Shown here: in pieces, positions 18,176 through 27,000 of the stretch
Numbering within the stretch: the first letter of the stretch is position 1
How the letters are laid out: each line of letters opens with the position of its first letter
Assembly (NCBI GenBank): GCA_964580105.1
Contig: CAZOJJ010000031.1
Location: 1-33,378, forward strand
Reading direction: 5' to 3'
From: CAZOJJ01 sp964580105
GTDB lineage: Bacteria > Bacteroidota > Rhodothermia > Rhodothermales > Rubricoccaceae
DNA: 33,378 nt
Position numbers and translations under genes: made by a program
The notes under the pieces: model-generated
Databases searched by the model: none
What the model was told of the DNA's origin: nothing
What the model saw: the letters and a program-made list of their open reading frames with translations, nothing else

Positions 18176-18669
18176 GCCTTCCGCACCCGCGCGTCCATCT
18201 CGGCGACGAGCGCCTTGAGGTCGTCCTTGTACGCCCCGAGGCGGGCGGCGAGGGCGTCGTCGGCCGTGGCGAGGATCTGCACGGCCAGCAGCCCCGCGTT
18301 CTTCGCGCCCCCGATGGCGACGGTCGCCACCGGGACGCCGCCGGGCATCTGGACGATGGACAGCAGGGAGTCGAGCCCTTGGAGGGCGCGCGTCTGCACC
18401 GGCACGCCGATGACGGGGAGCGTCGTGCTCGCGGCGATCATGCCGGGGAGGTGGGCCGCCCCGCCCGCGCCCGCCACGATCACCTTGAGGCCGCGTGAGG
18501 CGGCCGTCCGGGCGTAGTCGGCCATCGCATTGGGCGTGCGGTGGGCGGAGAGGACGCGCGCCTCGAAGGGCACGTCGAACGCGCGGAGGACGGCGGCGGC
18601 GGCCTCCATCGTGGGCCAGTCGGACTCGCTGCCCATCGCCAGGCCGACGAGCGGGGAAGAATCGGGCAT
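18154..18669 (-). CDS. purE: N5-carboxyaminoimidazole ribonucleotide mutase PurE
   Basis: Converts N5-CAIR to 4-carboxy-AIR in purine synthesis. The 171-residue product has the family motifs VGLAMGSESDWPTMEAA (phosphate-binding loop), RVLSAHRTPNAM (catalytic His in AHRTP), VIVAGAGGAAHLPGMIAA and PVIGVPVQTRALQGLDSLLS. ATG 18669 gives MPDSSPLVGLAMGSESD, as expected. The C-terminal residues KAEVRSEK are encoded by the 14-bp intergenic repeat, so the stop codon lies inside the repeat and the normal end was probably a few residues earlier. It is the last gene of the minus-strand run, 27 bp after the flavoprotein. purK is not in the window. Confidence 0.95.
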   Translation of the reverse strand: MPDSSPLVGLAMGSESDWPTMEAAAAVLRAFDVPFEARVLSAHRTPNAMADYARTAASRGLKVIVAGAGGAAHLPGMIAASTTLPVIGVPVQTRALQGLDSLLSIVQMPGGVPVATVAIGGAKNAGLLAVQILATADDALAARLGAYKDDLKALVAEMDARVRKAEVRSEK

Positions 18670-18696
18670 CGGTGGGGGCGTGGGTGGAGCCGTAAG

Positions 18697-19950
18697 CTAG
18701 GCACGGGCGAGCGATCCGTCTCCGATTGCCAGGGCGGCGGCGCGACCGGCGAGGCGCCCCGTGGACCACGCCCACAGGAAGTTGTACCCGCCGATGGGGC
18801 CGAAGGCGTCGAGCACCTCGCCGCAGAAGAACAGGCCGGGTCGGCGGCGGCTCTCCAGCGTGCGCGGGTGGACCTCGCCGAGGCCCACGCCGCCGCCGGT
18901 CACCTCGGCTTTCCGGTAGCCTTCATCGCCGGTCCACGGCAGCGGGTAGCGCGTCAGCACGTCGACGAGCCGGAGGCGCTCGGCGCGGCGAAGGTCGGCG
19001 CGGGTGCGCTCGGGCGGGAGCCCGGCGTCCCGGGCGAGCGTGTCGGCGAGGCGGGAAGGGAGCGTTTCGCGGAGGAGGCCAAGGACGGTGCCGGGGCCGT
19101 GCACGCGGAGGTAGCGGTCCCACGCCTCGGCGTCCCGGTCGGTCCACTGCACGAGGATCGGCTGCTCGGTGCCCGCGCGGCGGGCGAGGGCGACCAGGTG
19201 CGAGGCGTTGAGCGCGGCCGGACCGCTGTAGCCCCGGTGCGTGAACAGAAAGCCGCCCTCCGTCTCGAAGTGTCCCTTCGGTTGCGGCGCCCGGATGCGG
19301 ACGCGCAGCGAGAGGCCCGCGAGGCCGGCGTGCGGTGCGGGCTCGGCCGTGAGCGGGGCGAGCGCCGGGTACGTCGGTTCGACGCGGTGCCCCAGCGCCT
19401 CGGCCGCACGGAGGCCGAACCCGTCGCTCCCCGTCTTCGGCACCGACAGCCCGCCCGTGGCGACGACGACGGCACGGGCGCGCACCTCGGCGCCGCCGCC
19501 GAGGCGGACGACCCAGCCGGGGCCGTCTGCCTCCAGACCCGTCACGAGCGCCTCGAAGCGGAGCGTCACGCCGGCGCGGCGGCAGGCGTGGACGAGCGCG
19601 TCGCGCACGTCGGTGGCGCGGTTGGAGGCGGGGAAGAGCTTGCCCGTCTCGGGTTCGAGGGCGAGGGGAACGCCGAGGTCGTCCTCGAAGAAACGCCGCT
19701 GCTCGTCGAGCGGCCACGAGAGGAGGAGGTTACGGAGCGTGTGCGGCGACGACGCCGTGACGAACCGCGCCGGGTCCACCACCGACGGCAGCACGTTGCA
19801 CCGGCCGCCGCCGCTGATGACGATCTTCTTGCCGCCCTGCCGCGTGCGCTCCAGCAGGACGACCGGCGCTCCGGCCTCGGCCGCGAAGCGCGCCGCCATG
19901 AGCCCGGCCGCTCCGGCTCCGATGACGACGACGGGAAGGGAAGCGGGCAC
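18697..19950 (-). CDS. HI0933/YhiN-family NAD(P)/FAD-dependent oxidoreductase
   Basis: A 417-residue flavoprotein with an N-terminal FAD-binding Rossmann motif (VVVIGAGAAGLMAARFAAEAG, starting near residue 8). It also has the diagnostic HI0933 block LLERTRQGGKKIVISGGGRC followed by NVLPS, then VVVATGGLSVPKTGSDGFG, and ends with the family tail CGEVLDAFGPIGGYNFLWAW, the second dinucleotide-contacting motif. The start codon is GTG at 19950, chosen because FAD motifs of this family begin about 5-10 residues from the start. The reaction is unknown across the family; a redox or tRNA/quinone-related role has been guessed elsewhere but nothing here fixes it. It lies 54 bp downstream of the STAS-like gene and 27 bp upstream of purE, probably in one operon. 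Confidence 0.88.
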   Translation of the reverse strand: MPASLPVVVIGAGAAGLMAARFAAEAGAPVVLLERTRQGGKKIVISGGGRCNVLPSVVDPARFVTASSPHTLRNLLLSWPLDEQRRFFEDDLGVPLALEPETGKLFPASNRATDVRDALVHACRRAGVTLRFEALVTGLEADGPGWVVRLGGGAEVRARAVVVATGGLSVPKTGSDGFGLRAAEALGHRVEPTYPALAPLTAEPAPHAGLAGLSLRVRIRAPQPKGHFETEGGFLFTHRGYSGPAALNASHLVALARRAGTEQPILVQWTDRDAEAWDRYLRVHGPGTVLGLLRETLPSRLADTLARDAGLPPERTRADLRRAERLRLVDVLTRYPLPWTGDEGYRKAEVTGGGVGLGEVHPRTLESRRRPGLFFCGEVLDAFGPIGGYNFLWAWSTGRLAGRAAALAIGDGSLARA

Positions 19951-20004
19951 GGCGGCGGGTGGAGGAGGGCCTCTGCGGCGCGACTGCGGCGCGGCCGCAC
20001 GGGG

Positions 20005-20433
20005 TTACGGGCGCGCCTGTTCTTCGAGGAGCACGCGGTCGAACGCCTCCACGATGGCGTCGAGGCCGAGGAAGGTCAGCGCGGCGTCGAGGTCGCGGAA
20101 GACGCGGTGCTCGCGGCGGGTGTCGCGGACCTGCCGGCTGAAGAGGTGCGCCATCATCGTATCCAGTTCGCGCCTGACGACGACGGCCGTGCGCCCCCCG
20201 TCGAGCCCGGCGGCCAGCTCCACGCGGAGCGCCTTCATCTCCCGGAGGTCCTCCGGGTGCATGACCATGGACCGGATCGCGCGGCCGTCCCAGAGCACCC
20301 GAATCGAAGGATCGGCGTCCGGCCGGCCGTAGAGCCCCCGCATCGCATTGGCGATGTCCGACCACGTGACGGCCCCTTCGAGCGTTACGCAGGCGAAGCG
20401 CTCGGACGTGGCGAGGGAGACGCGGACGGGCAT
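20005..20433 (-). CDS. SpoIIAA/STAS-like small protein
   Basis: A 142-residue cytoplasmic protein, with no signal peptide or membrane segment. The pattern of strands and helices resembles the SpoIIAA-like (STAS/SEC14-type, Pfam PF11964-like) family: SERFACVTLEGAVTWSDI, then IRVLWDGRAIRSMV with the LWD block typical of that family, a helix EDLREMKALRVEL, RTAVVVRRELDTMMAHLFSR, and HRVFRDLDAALTFLGL near the end. No obvious phosphorylatable Ser sits in the STAS loop position I would expect. The function is unknown; proteins of this type are usually small regulatory or lipid-binding modules. It lies between the DUF2279 pair (39 bp upstream) and the flavoprotein gene. Confidence 0.6.
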   Translation of the reverse strand: MPVRVSLATSERFACVTLEGAVTWSDIANAMRGLYGRPDADPSIRVLWDGRAIRSMVMHPEDLREMKALRVELAAGLDGGRTAVVVRRELDTMMAHLFSRQVRDTRREHRVFRDLDAALTFLGLDAIVEAFDRVLLEEQARP

Positions 20434-20443
20434 GCGGGTCGGG

Positions 20444-20485
20444 GGCTCAGTTCAATGCGCGAACGGCTCAGTTCAATACGCGAAC
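20444..20485. repeat. 21-bp tandem duplication at the 3' end of a DUF2279 gene
   Basis: ggctcagttcaatgcgcgaac (20444-20464) and the same with one G-to-A change (20465-20485). The second copy encodes the last residues (PFAY) and stop of the downstream DUF2279 protein. The first copy is noncoding and keeps the pattern. Confidence 0.88.
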
Positions 20486-21309
20486 GGCTCGAAGGCCACA
20501 CCGTCGCTGAGGCGGACGGCGGGCCCCGGCAGGTGGATCAGCCGGATCCATGGTACGATAGCCTCCCAGACTTTGCCGCGAAAGGGCAGGCCTGCCGGCT
20601 CCAGGTCGAGGCCGACGTAGACGACCCTCCGCTCGAACCCCCGCCGCACGTCGCCGTCCCGGACGCCGTAGCCGAGGGCGAGGTTGAGCCAGGGCGGGAG
20701 GGTGCGCCGGGCCGCCTCGGGGGCGAGGGCGTGGAGGTTGACGGCGAGCCAGGTCGTCTGCCCGGCGTAGTCGCACGTGGCGTCGCAGGGGCCGCCGGAG
20801 GGCCAGTAGCTCCACTTGAGCTGGACGGCGTCGAGGGCGGGCACGTACGCCTGCGCCACGACGAAGCCCGCCCCGACGGCGTTGGCCCCGAGGTCGGGCG
20901 GGGAGAAGCCGACGCCCCGGTCGAAGCCGTCGAGCACCTCGTAGTAGAGCATGCCCGCGAAGGCCGTCGCCCCGCCGAGGAGGGCGGCGGTCCGGGGCTC
21001 GTGGCCGGCCCAGCGGTAGGCGCCGGCCCAGATCCGCGTCTGCACGGCGGTCGAGAAGGCGTGCCCGGCCTTGTCGGCCCAGCGGGCATAGCCCCAATCG
21101 TAATCAACGGAGAACGGGTCGTGCGGGCGGGGGTCCACGTGGTAGCGGCGGACGTACTCCCACCCGGCCGCGCCCGCGCCCGCCCCGACGACGGCTGCCG
21201 TGCGCCACCGGCTCGCGCCGGCCAGGGAGTCGGCCGGCTGGGCGGAGGCCAGGCCAGAGGCGCCGAGGAGTCCGGCCAGGACGAGGAACCGTGGGAATCG
21301 CCGATGCAT
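20473..21309 (-). CDS. DUF2279 (YfiM-like) family protein, downstream copy
   Basis: A 278-residue exported protein. The start at 21309 gives a signal peptide (MHRRFPRFLVLAGLLGASG, cut near LASA with Gln at +1). The DUF2279 pattern follows: WGYARWADKAGHAFSTAVQ (the DKxGH core), MLYYEVLDGFDRGVGFSPPD, a helix ending in AYVPALDAVQLKWSYWPSGG, TTWLAVNLHAL and LPPWLNLALGYGVRDGD. The C-terminal block GLDLEPAGLPFRGKVWEA is identical in the neighbouring paralog. Two Cys (GGPCDATCDYAG) are unique to this copy. The family is widespread in Bacteroidota and its function is unknown; it is probably an envelope protein with several short hydrophobic helices. It starts 8 bp after the stop of the upstream paralog, suggesting translational coupling. 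Confidence 0.82.
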   Translation of the reverse strand: MHRRFPRFLVLAGLLGASGLASAQPADSLAGASRWRTAAVVGAGAGAAGWEYVRRYHVDPRPHDPFSVDYDWGYARWADKAGHAFSTAVQTRIWAGAYRWAGHEPRTAALLGGATAFAGMLYYEVLDGFDRGVGFSPPDLGANAVGAGFVVAQAYVPALDAVQLKWSYWPSGGPCDATCDYAGQTTWLAVNLHALAPEAARRTLPPWLNLALGYGVRDGDVRRGFERRVVYVGLDLEPAGLPFRGKVWEAIVPWIRLIHLPGPAVRLSDGVAFEPFAY

Positions 21310-21317
21310 CCCGTGCC

Positions 21318-22322
21318 TCAGAAGGCGAACGGTTTGAAGGCGGGGTCGGGCGTGATCCGCACGGCGGGGAAGGGGACGTGCACCTGGCGGAGGACGGGGA
21401 GCATCGCCTCCCACACCTTCCCCCGGAACGGCAGCCCGGCCGGCTCCAGGTCGAGGCCGACGTAGACGAGGCTTGCCGTCAGGTAGTCCCGCTCGTCCCG
21501 CTCGCGTGCGCCGTAGCCGACGGCGAGGTTGAGCCAGGGCGGGAGGGTGCGCCGGGCCGCCTCGGGGGCGAGGCGGTGGGGGTTGATCGTCAGCCAGTAG
21601 GTCTGCCCGGCGTAGTCGTCAACGGGGTTCTTGCCCTCCCAGCCGCTCGGCCAGTAGCTCATCTTGAGGCGGACGGCATCGAGGCGGGGGTCGTCGGCCT
21701 GGGCCGCGGCGAAGAAGACGCCGGCGGTGTTGAAGACGAGGTCGCCCGGCGAGAAGCCCCACTGCGGGCCGAAGCCGTCGAGCACCTCGTAGTAGAGCAT
21801 GTTCGTGAACCCGGCGACGGCGCCCCAGAGCCGGGCCTGCGGCTCGCTCACGCCCGCCCAGCGGAGGGAGCCCCGGTAGCCGCGCGTGAGCAGGGCGGCC
21901 GAATAGAAGTGGCCGAGCTTATCGGCGAAGCGGACGTACTCCCAGTCGTTCGCAACGCGGAAGCGGGGGCTGCGGTCTTCCCACCATCGCCGTCGCTGGT
22001 GGTCCATGACGAAGAGCGCGGCGCCGGTGCTGGCGCCCGTGACCGCCGCGATGCGCCACCCGCTCGGCCGCCGATCCGCGATGCTGGCCTGGAGCGTGTC
22101 GGAGGCGAGGCGCAAGGGTGCGAGGCTTGCAGGGGCCGGCGCCGGGGCGGCGGCGCGGGGCGGAAGCGGGACGGCTCCCTCCGCCTCGGGCGTCGGCGCG
22201 GCCTCGAAGACGGCCAGGTCCAGCTCGTCCATCCGGTAGCCGAGGCCGGAGTGCTGCGCGGCGGCCGGGCCGCTCCCGGCGAGGAGCAGCGCCAGCGCCA
22301 GGGACCGGAGGGAGCGAGGCAT
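21318..22322 (-). CDS. DUF2279 (YfiM-like) family protein, upstream copy
   Basis: A 334-residue paralog of the next gene. It has a signal peptide (MPRSLRSLALALLLAGSG, cut after PAAA with Gln at +1), then a roughly 60-residue Ala/Pro-rich linker (PLPPRAAAPAPAPASLAP) absent from the other copy. The DUF2279 core follows: WEYVRFADKLGHFYSAAL, MLYYEVLDGFGPQWGFSPGD, LKMSYWPSGW, TYWLTINPHRL, LPPWLNLAVGYGARERD. The end is GLDLEPAGLPFRGKVWEA, then FKPFAF. The start ATG 22322 was chosen for the signal peptide; the much longer open frame upstream is antisense to pyk. A TACCTTCT motif 22 bp upstream may be the promoter of the whole five-gene minus-strand run. Confidence 0.82.
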   Translation of the reverse strand: MPRSLRSLALALLLAGSGPAAAQHSGLGYRMDELDLAVFEAAPTPEAEGAVPLPPRAAAPAPAPASLAPLRLASDTLQASIADRRPSGWRIAAVTGASTGAALFVMDHQRRRWWEDRSPRFRVANDWEYVRFADKLGHFYSAALLTRGYRGSLRWAGVSEPQARLWGAVAGFTNMLYYEVLDGFGPQWGFSPGDLVFNTAGVFFAAAQADDPRLDAVRLKMSYWPSGWEGKNPVDDYAGQTYWLTINPHRLAPEAARRTLPPWLNLAVGYGARERDERDYLTASLVYVGLDLEPAGLPFRGKVWEAMLPVLRQVHVPFPAVRITPDPAFKPFAF

Positions 22323-22344
22323 AGGGCAGGGGCGAAGGCGGCCG

Positions 22345-22352
22345 AGAAGGTA
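22345..22352 (-). promoter_or_regulatory. Candidate -7 element TACCTTCT
   Basis: Reads TACCTTCT on the minus strand, 22 bp before the upstream DUF2279 gene. It could drive DUF2279-DUF2279-STAS-flavoprotein-purE. It lies about 45 bp from the divergent pyk candidate. Confidence 0.45.
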
Positions 22353-22396
22353 CGGCGGAGCCTGGCCGGAAGCGGAGCACGACCGGTCCGGCCGCG

Positions 22397-22404
22397 TATC
22401 TTCG
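22397..22404 (+). promoter_or_regulatory. Candidate -7 element TATCTTCG for pyk
   Basis: TATCTTCG lies 26 bp before the pyk start, a close match to TAnnTTTG (one difference). The implied leader is about 20 nt, with no Shine-Dalgarno sequence. Confidence 0.45.
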
Positions 22405-22430
22405 CCGCCCGTTCGCCGAGCCCCCCTCCG

Positions 22431-23885
22431 ATGCGCAATCCCGCCTCCCGCCGTACCAAGATCGTCTGCACCCTCGGCCCCGCCACCTCCTCGCGTGAGG
22501 CCATCCGCGCCCTCATCGAGGCGGGGATGGACGTGGCACGGCTGAACTTCTCGCACGGCTCGCACGACGACCACCGCCGCCTGATCGAGCTCGTGCGGGA
22601 GGAGGCGCAGCGGGCAGGCCGCGTCGTGCCGGTGCTGCAGGACCTCCAGGGACCGAAGATCCGCATCGGCGAGGTGAAGAACGGCGTGGTCCTCCTGCAC
22701 AAGGGGCAGCCGCTTACGCTCACGGCCGAGCCCGTCCGCCTCGGCACCCGCAAGTGCGTCCACGTTTCGTACGAGCCGCTGGCGGAGGAGGTCAGCGAGG
22801 GCGGGCGCATCCTCATCGACGACGGGCACATCGAGCTGCGGGTGACGGGCATCGAGGGGGCGGAGGTGCACACGGAGGTGGTCGTCGGCGGCCCGCTCCG
22901 CTCGCGGAAGGGCGTCAACCTCCCGCTCATCCGCACCCGGCGGCCCTCGTTGACCCAGAAGGACCTTGGCGACCTCGCCTTCGGGCTCGACCACGACGTG
23001 GACTTCATCGCGCTCTCGTTCGTCCGATCCGGTACGGACGTACGGGACCTCAAGCGCCGCATCGCCGAGGCGGGCAAGGAGGTCGGCGTCGTCGCCAAGA
23101 TCGAAAAGCCGGAGGCCGTCGACGACTTCGAGGCCATCCTCGCCGAGGCCGACGGCATCATGGTGGCGCGCGGCGACCTCGGCATCGAGATCCCGATGCA
23201 GGAGGTGCCCGTCGTGCAGAAGCGGCTCATCCGGCGGTGCCTCCAGGCCGCCACCCCCGTCATCACGGCCACGCAGATGCTGGAGTCGATGATGGACAAC
23301 CCGCGCCCGACGCGCGCCGAGGCCTCCGACGTCGCCAACGCCGTGCTCGACGGCTCCGACGCCGTCATGCTCTCGGGCGAGACGGCGGCCGGGAAGTACC
23401 CCATCAAGGCCGTCGAGGTGATGGCCGAGATCATCTGCTCGGTGGAGGGCCAGCGCCGAGGGCTCGGCGGCCACGAGGCCGCCAGCGAAGTCAACGAGCC
23501 GGAGGCCCGCATCACGCAGGCCATCTCGTTCACGGCCGTCCGCCTCGCGGCCGAGGTCGAGGCCGTGGCGCTGTGCTGCCTCACCCACTCCGGCGCGACG
23601 GCCCGCGCCATCGCGCGTCACCGCCCGGACGTCCCGATCTTCGCCTTCACCGACGACCCGCGCGTGGTCGGCCGGCTCGCGCTCCTCTGGGGGACCGACG
23701 CCTTCGCCATCCCCTTCCAGCCGCACACCGACGACGGCATCGGGGCCGTCCACCGCGGGCTGCTGGAGCACGGCCTGGCCCGGCAGGGTGACCGGATCGT
23801 GGTGACGGCGGGGCTCCCTCTCCCGGCCAAGGGCCTCACCAACATGGTCCACGTCAGTACGGTGGGGGAGGGGTGGAGTGCGTAG
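22431..23885 (+). CDS. pyk: Pyruvate kinase
   Basis: Final step of glycolysis: phosphoenolpyruvate plus ADP to pyruvate plus ATP. The 484-residue product is full length. Seen: RRTKIVCTLGPATSSREAI and GMDVARLNFSHGSHDDH (substrate and K+ site), DLQGPKIRIGEV, the B domain between about 70 and 170, VGVVAKIEKPEAVDDF (catalytic Lys in KIEKPE), IMVARGDLGIEIPMQEVP (Mg2+ site), and TATQMLESMMDNPRPTRAEA with DGSDAVMLSGETAAGKYP. The C-terminal allosteric domain (CCLTHSGATARAIARHRPDV) is complete and ends with LPLPAKGLTNMVHVSTVG. ATG 22431 places MRNPASRRTKIV as expected. It is divergent from the DUF2279 pair and probably monocistronic, ending at an inverted repeat. Confidence 0.97.
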   Translation: MRNPASRRTKIVCTLGPATSSREAIRALIEAGMDVARLNFSHGSHDDHRRLIELVREEAQRAGRVVPVLQDLQGPKIRIGEVKNGVVLLHKGQPLTLTAEPVRLGTRKCVHVSYEPLAEEVSEGGRILIDDGHIELRVTGIEGAEVHTEVVVGGPLRSRKGVNLPLIRTRRPSLTQKDLGDLAFGLDHDVDFIALSFVRSGTDVRDLKRRIAEAGKEVGVVAKIEKPEAVDDFEAILAEADGIMVARGDLGIEIPMQEVPVVQKRLIRRCLQAATPVITATQMLESMMDNPRPTRAEASDVANAVLDGSDAVMLSGETAAGKYPIKAVEVMAEIICSVEGQRRGLGGHEAASEVNEPEARITQAISFTAVRLAAEVEAVALCCLTHSGATARAIARHRPDVPIFAFTDDPRVVGRLALLWGTDAFAIPFQPHTDDGIGAVHRGLLEHGLARQGDRIVVTAGLPLPAKGLTNMVHVSTVGEGWSA

Positions 23886-23934
23886 AGGATGGAGAAAATG
23901 CATGCTGCCGTCCCTGCGTTCTCCTCCATCCCTC
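23885..23934. repeat. Inverted repeat after pyk
   Basis: gaggatggagaa (23885-23896) faces ttctcctccatccctc (23919-23934), complementary apart from a 3-4 base insertion in the right arm. It starts at the last base of the pyk stop codon and is a likely terminator. The other roughly 140 bp up to 24073 hold a candidate promoter and no gene. Confidence 0.65.
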
Positions 23935-23982
23935 GATGAGGCATCCCCGATAAGGGCCTCGCCCGCCGGCCGGGCAATTCCG

Positions 23983-23990
23983 TATCATCC
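23983..23990 (+). promoter_or_regulatory. Candidate -7 element TATCATCC
   Basis: TATCATCC lies 83 bp before the porW-like gene and resembles TATCATTC of the T9SS cargo gene. It suggests that the export component and cargo use similar promoters, though the sample is small. Confidence 0.3.
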
Positions 23991-24073
23991 CGGTCGTTCA
24001 AAACGGAGCCTTCCGCCGCGCCGCCTATCGAGGTTGCTACGCCCCCGCCGTCTCTCGCGCACCCCGTTCGCCG

Positions 24074-27000
24074 ATGCCCCGCGCTCCCTTCGCGCGCTCC
24101 GCTCTCGCCCCGGCCGTGTGGGTCGGGCTGCTCGCCCTCGCCGTGCTGCCGGGGTGTGCGCGTGGTTCCTTCCTCGGCGACCGCTACAACAACTTCCGTG
24201 CGTACTACAACACGTTCTACAACGCCAAGCGGGCGTTCGAGGCGGGCGAGGAGCAGCTGACGCGGCCGGACCAGCGGATTGACCGGGGACGGTACCTGTC
24301 CATCTTCACCGATCAGCCCGCCTCGGGCGGCCGGCCGACCCAGAGCGGCTCCTTCCAGGACGCCATCGAGAAGGGGGCCGACCTCCTCCGCGAGCGGCCC
24401 GACTCCAAGTGGGCCGACGACGCGCTGCTGCTCATCGGGAAGGCGTACTTCTACCAGGGCAACTACATCGGGGCCGAGGGCAAATTCCGCGAGACCATCA
24501 CCGCGGCCGACGAGCGGGGCCAGCCGGAGCTGGCCGACGAGGCCCGCTTCTGGCTCGGCCGCACGCTGACGGCCAGCGAGCGCTTCGACGAGGCCGCCTC
24601 GGCGCTCGAAGAGGGGCTCGCCAGGGAGGGGCTCCGCCGCTACTGGCGGGCGCGGATGCAGCTCGCCCGCGCCGAACTGTTCGTGCAGCAACGCGCCTGG
24701 GACGACGCGGCCAACGCCCTCACCGACGCCCTCCCGGACGTCCGCGACAGCGACCTCGCCGGGCGGGCGCAGTTCCTCCTCGGGCAGGTGCTCGAAGCCT
24801 CCGGCCGCTACGAGGCGGCGGCCGAGGCGTACGCCCGGGTGCAGCGGCACAAGCCGGTCTACGAGCTCAGCTACGCCGCCCAGCTCAACCACGCGCTCGT
24901 GCTCGGGCTGGACGTGGGACGGACCGCCGAGGCCCTCGCCCTCGCCCGCCGCATGCGCAGCGACGACAAGAACTTCCAGAACCGCGCCGAGGTGGAGCTG
25001 GTCTACGCCCGCCTCCTCGCCGCCGACGGCCAGGCGGCGGCGGCCCGCGAGCGGTTCGAGGAGCTGCTCTACGGCGAGGAGTTCCGCGCCACCGCCGCTC
25101 GGGGGCCCGTTTACTACCACTACGGCGAGTTCTTCCGCGACGTAGCCAACGACTACACCCGCGCCTCGGCCTACTTCGACTCGGCTGCGACGAGCCTGCG
25201 TTCCGAGCCCGGCCGCGAGGAGCTTTACACACGGAAGGCTCTTGTCGGGGTCCGGCGCCAGGCCGATGTCTACCACGCCTACGCCGACCTCGCGCGGAAG
25301 CTGGAGGAGGCCGACTCGCTCCTCTACCTCGGGAGCCTCGACGATGCGGCCTTCCGAGACGCCATCGCCCGCCTCGAAGCCGAGCGGCGACGGGCCTGGG
25401 AGGAGGAGCAGCGTCTCATCGCCCGGCGCCGCGCGGAGTCGGGCTTCGGCGACGCGCCCGTGATCCGAGAGGGAGGCGGCTTCGGGGGGCGGGATCCGTC
25501 CGGTGGGCGAGAGGGAGACCAGCCGGGGGCCGGGGTGTCCGCCGGGTTCCTCAACTACCTCAACCCGGCTCGCGTCCAGGACGCCCTCATCAGCTTCCAG
25601 CGGGTCTGGGGAGACCGCCCCCTCGTCCCCAACTGGCGCCGCCGCGAGGCCATCGGCGGCGCACTCGCCAATACCGGCCGCGAGTTCGGCGCGACCGGGC
25701 CGGGGGACGAACAGACGCTCAACCAGGGCGGGCCCCCGCCGCTCGACCTCTCCAACGTGCCCCGCACCGCATCCGAGCGCGCCCTCCTGCGTGCCGAGCG
25801 TGCCCAGCTGCGCTACGAACTCGGCAGCGTCCTCTTCCTCGCACTCGCCGAGCCCGACTCCGCCGCGTACTGGTATGACCGCGTCCTCCGAGAGGACCCG
25901 GACGAGCCGGTGGCGCTGCGGGCACTCTACGCCCTGGCCGAGGTGCGCCACACCCAGGGGCGCGCCGCCGATGCCGCGCCGCTCTACCGCCGCGTCATCG
26001 AGACCGACCCGGAGAGCCCGCTCGCCGACGCCGCGCGGGAGCGGCTGGGGCTGCCTCCCCGCGAGCGTGTCATCGTCGCTGACCTCGAAGCCGAAGCGAA
26101 TGCCGCCTACCGGGCGGCTTACGACCGATGGGGCACGCATGACTACCCCGAAGCCTTCGCCGCCCTGCTCGGAGTAGCCGCTGCCTACCCCGATACCGAC
26201 GCAGCGCCGCGTGCGATTCTCGCGGCTACACGGGTCTTTGCCGAATGGGCACGGCGCGACACCCTCGACCTCGTCGCCGACTTTCCCGTGGCGCTCGTTC
26301 CGCCCGTGCTGTACGAAGGTGCCGTTGACGGTACGCTGGGCGGGACGACGGAAGGCGGGACGACGGAACCTGCGGTCGAGCCGCTGGACGAGCCGCTGGA
26401 CGAGCCGATGGAGGAGCTCCTCGTCGAGCCGAAGGAGGAGTTCATCGATGAGGCACAGGAGCAGCCCGCCGAACCAGAGCGAGACGGCTGGAATGAGGCG
26501 GAGCCGGAGTCTTCTCGGTTCGGAGAGACCCCGCCCACGGACGAGGCCGGGGAGGAGGCCCTCCTGCCGTTTGCGCCCCCTCCCGCCGATACGACGTTTG
26601 CCGATACGACGTTTGCCGATACGACGTTTGCCGATACGANNNNNNNNNNNNNNNNNNNNNNNNNNNNNNNNNNNNNNNNNNNNNNNNNNNNNNNNNNNNN
26701 NNNNNNNNNNNNNNNNNNNNNNNNNNNNNNNNNNNNNNNGCCGATACGACGTTTGCCGATACGACGTTTGCCGATACGACGTTTGCCGATACGAGAGGGG
26801 TGACACCCGACTCGTTGGCCGTGCCGGTGATGCCGGACTTCGGGCTGCTCGACCTCTACACCCTCATCGAGACGGACTACCCGGGGACGCCCTATGCCAC
26901 CGAGGCGGCCACCCTGCGCCGCGCACTCGAGGCGCACCTGGCTCCTGAAGGCGCCGAGCCGGTTCCGGCCGAGGGCGACCCGGCCTTGCCGGACCTGGCG

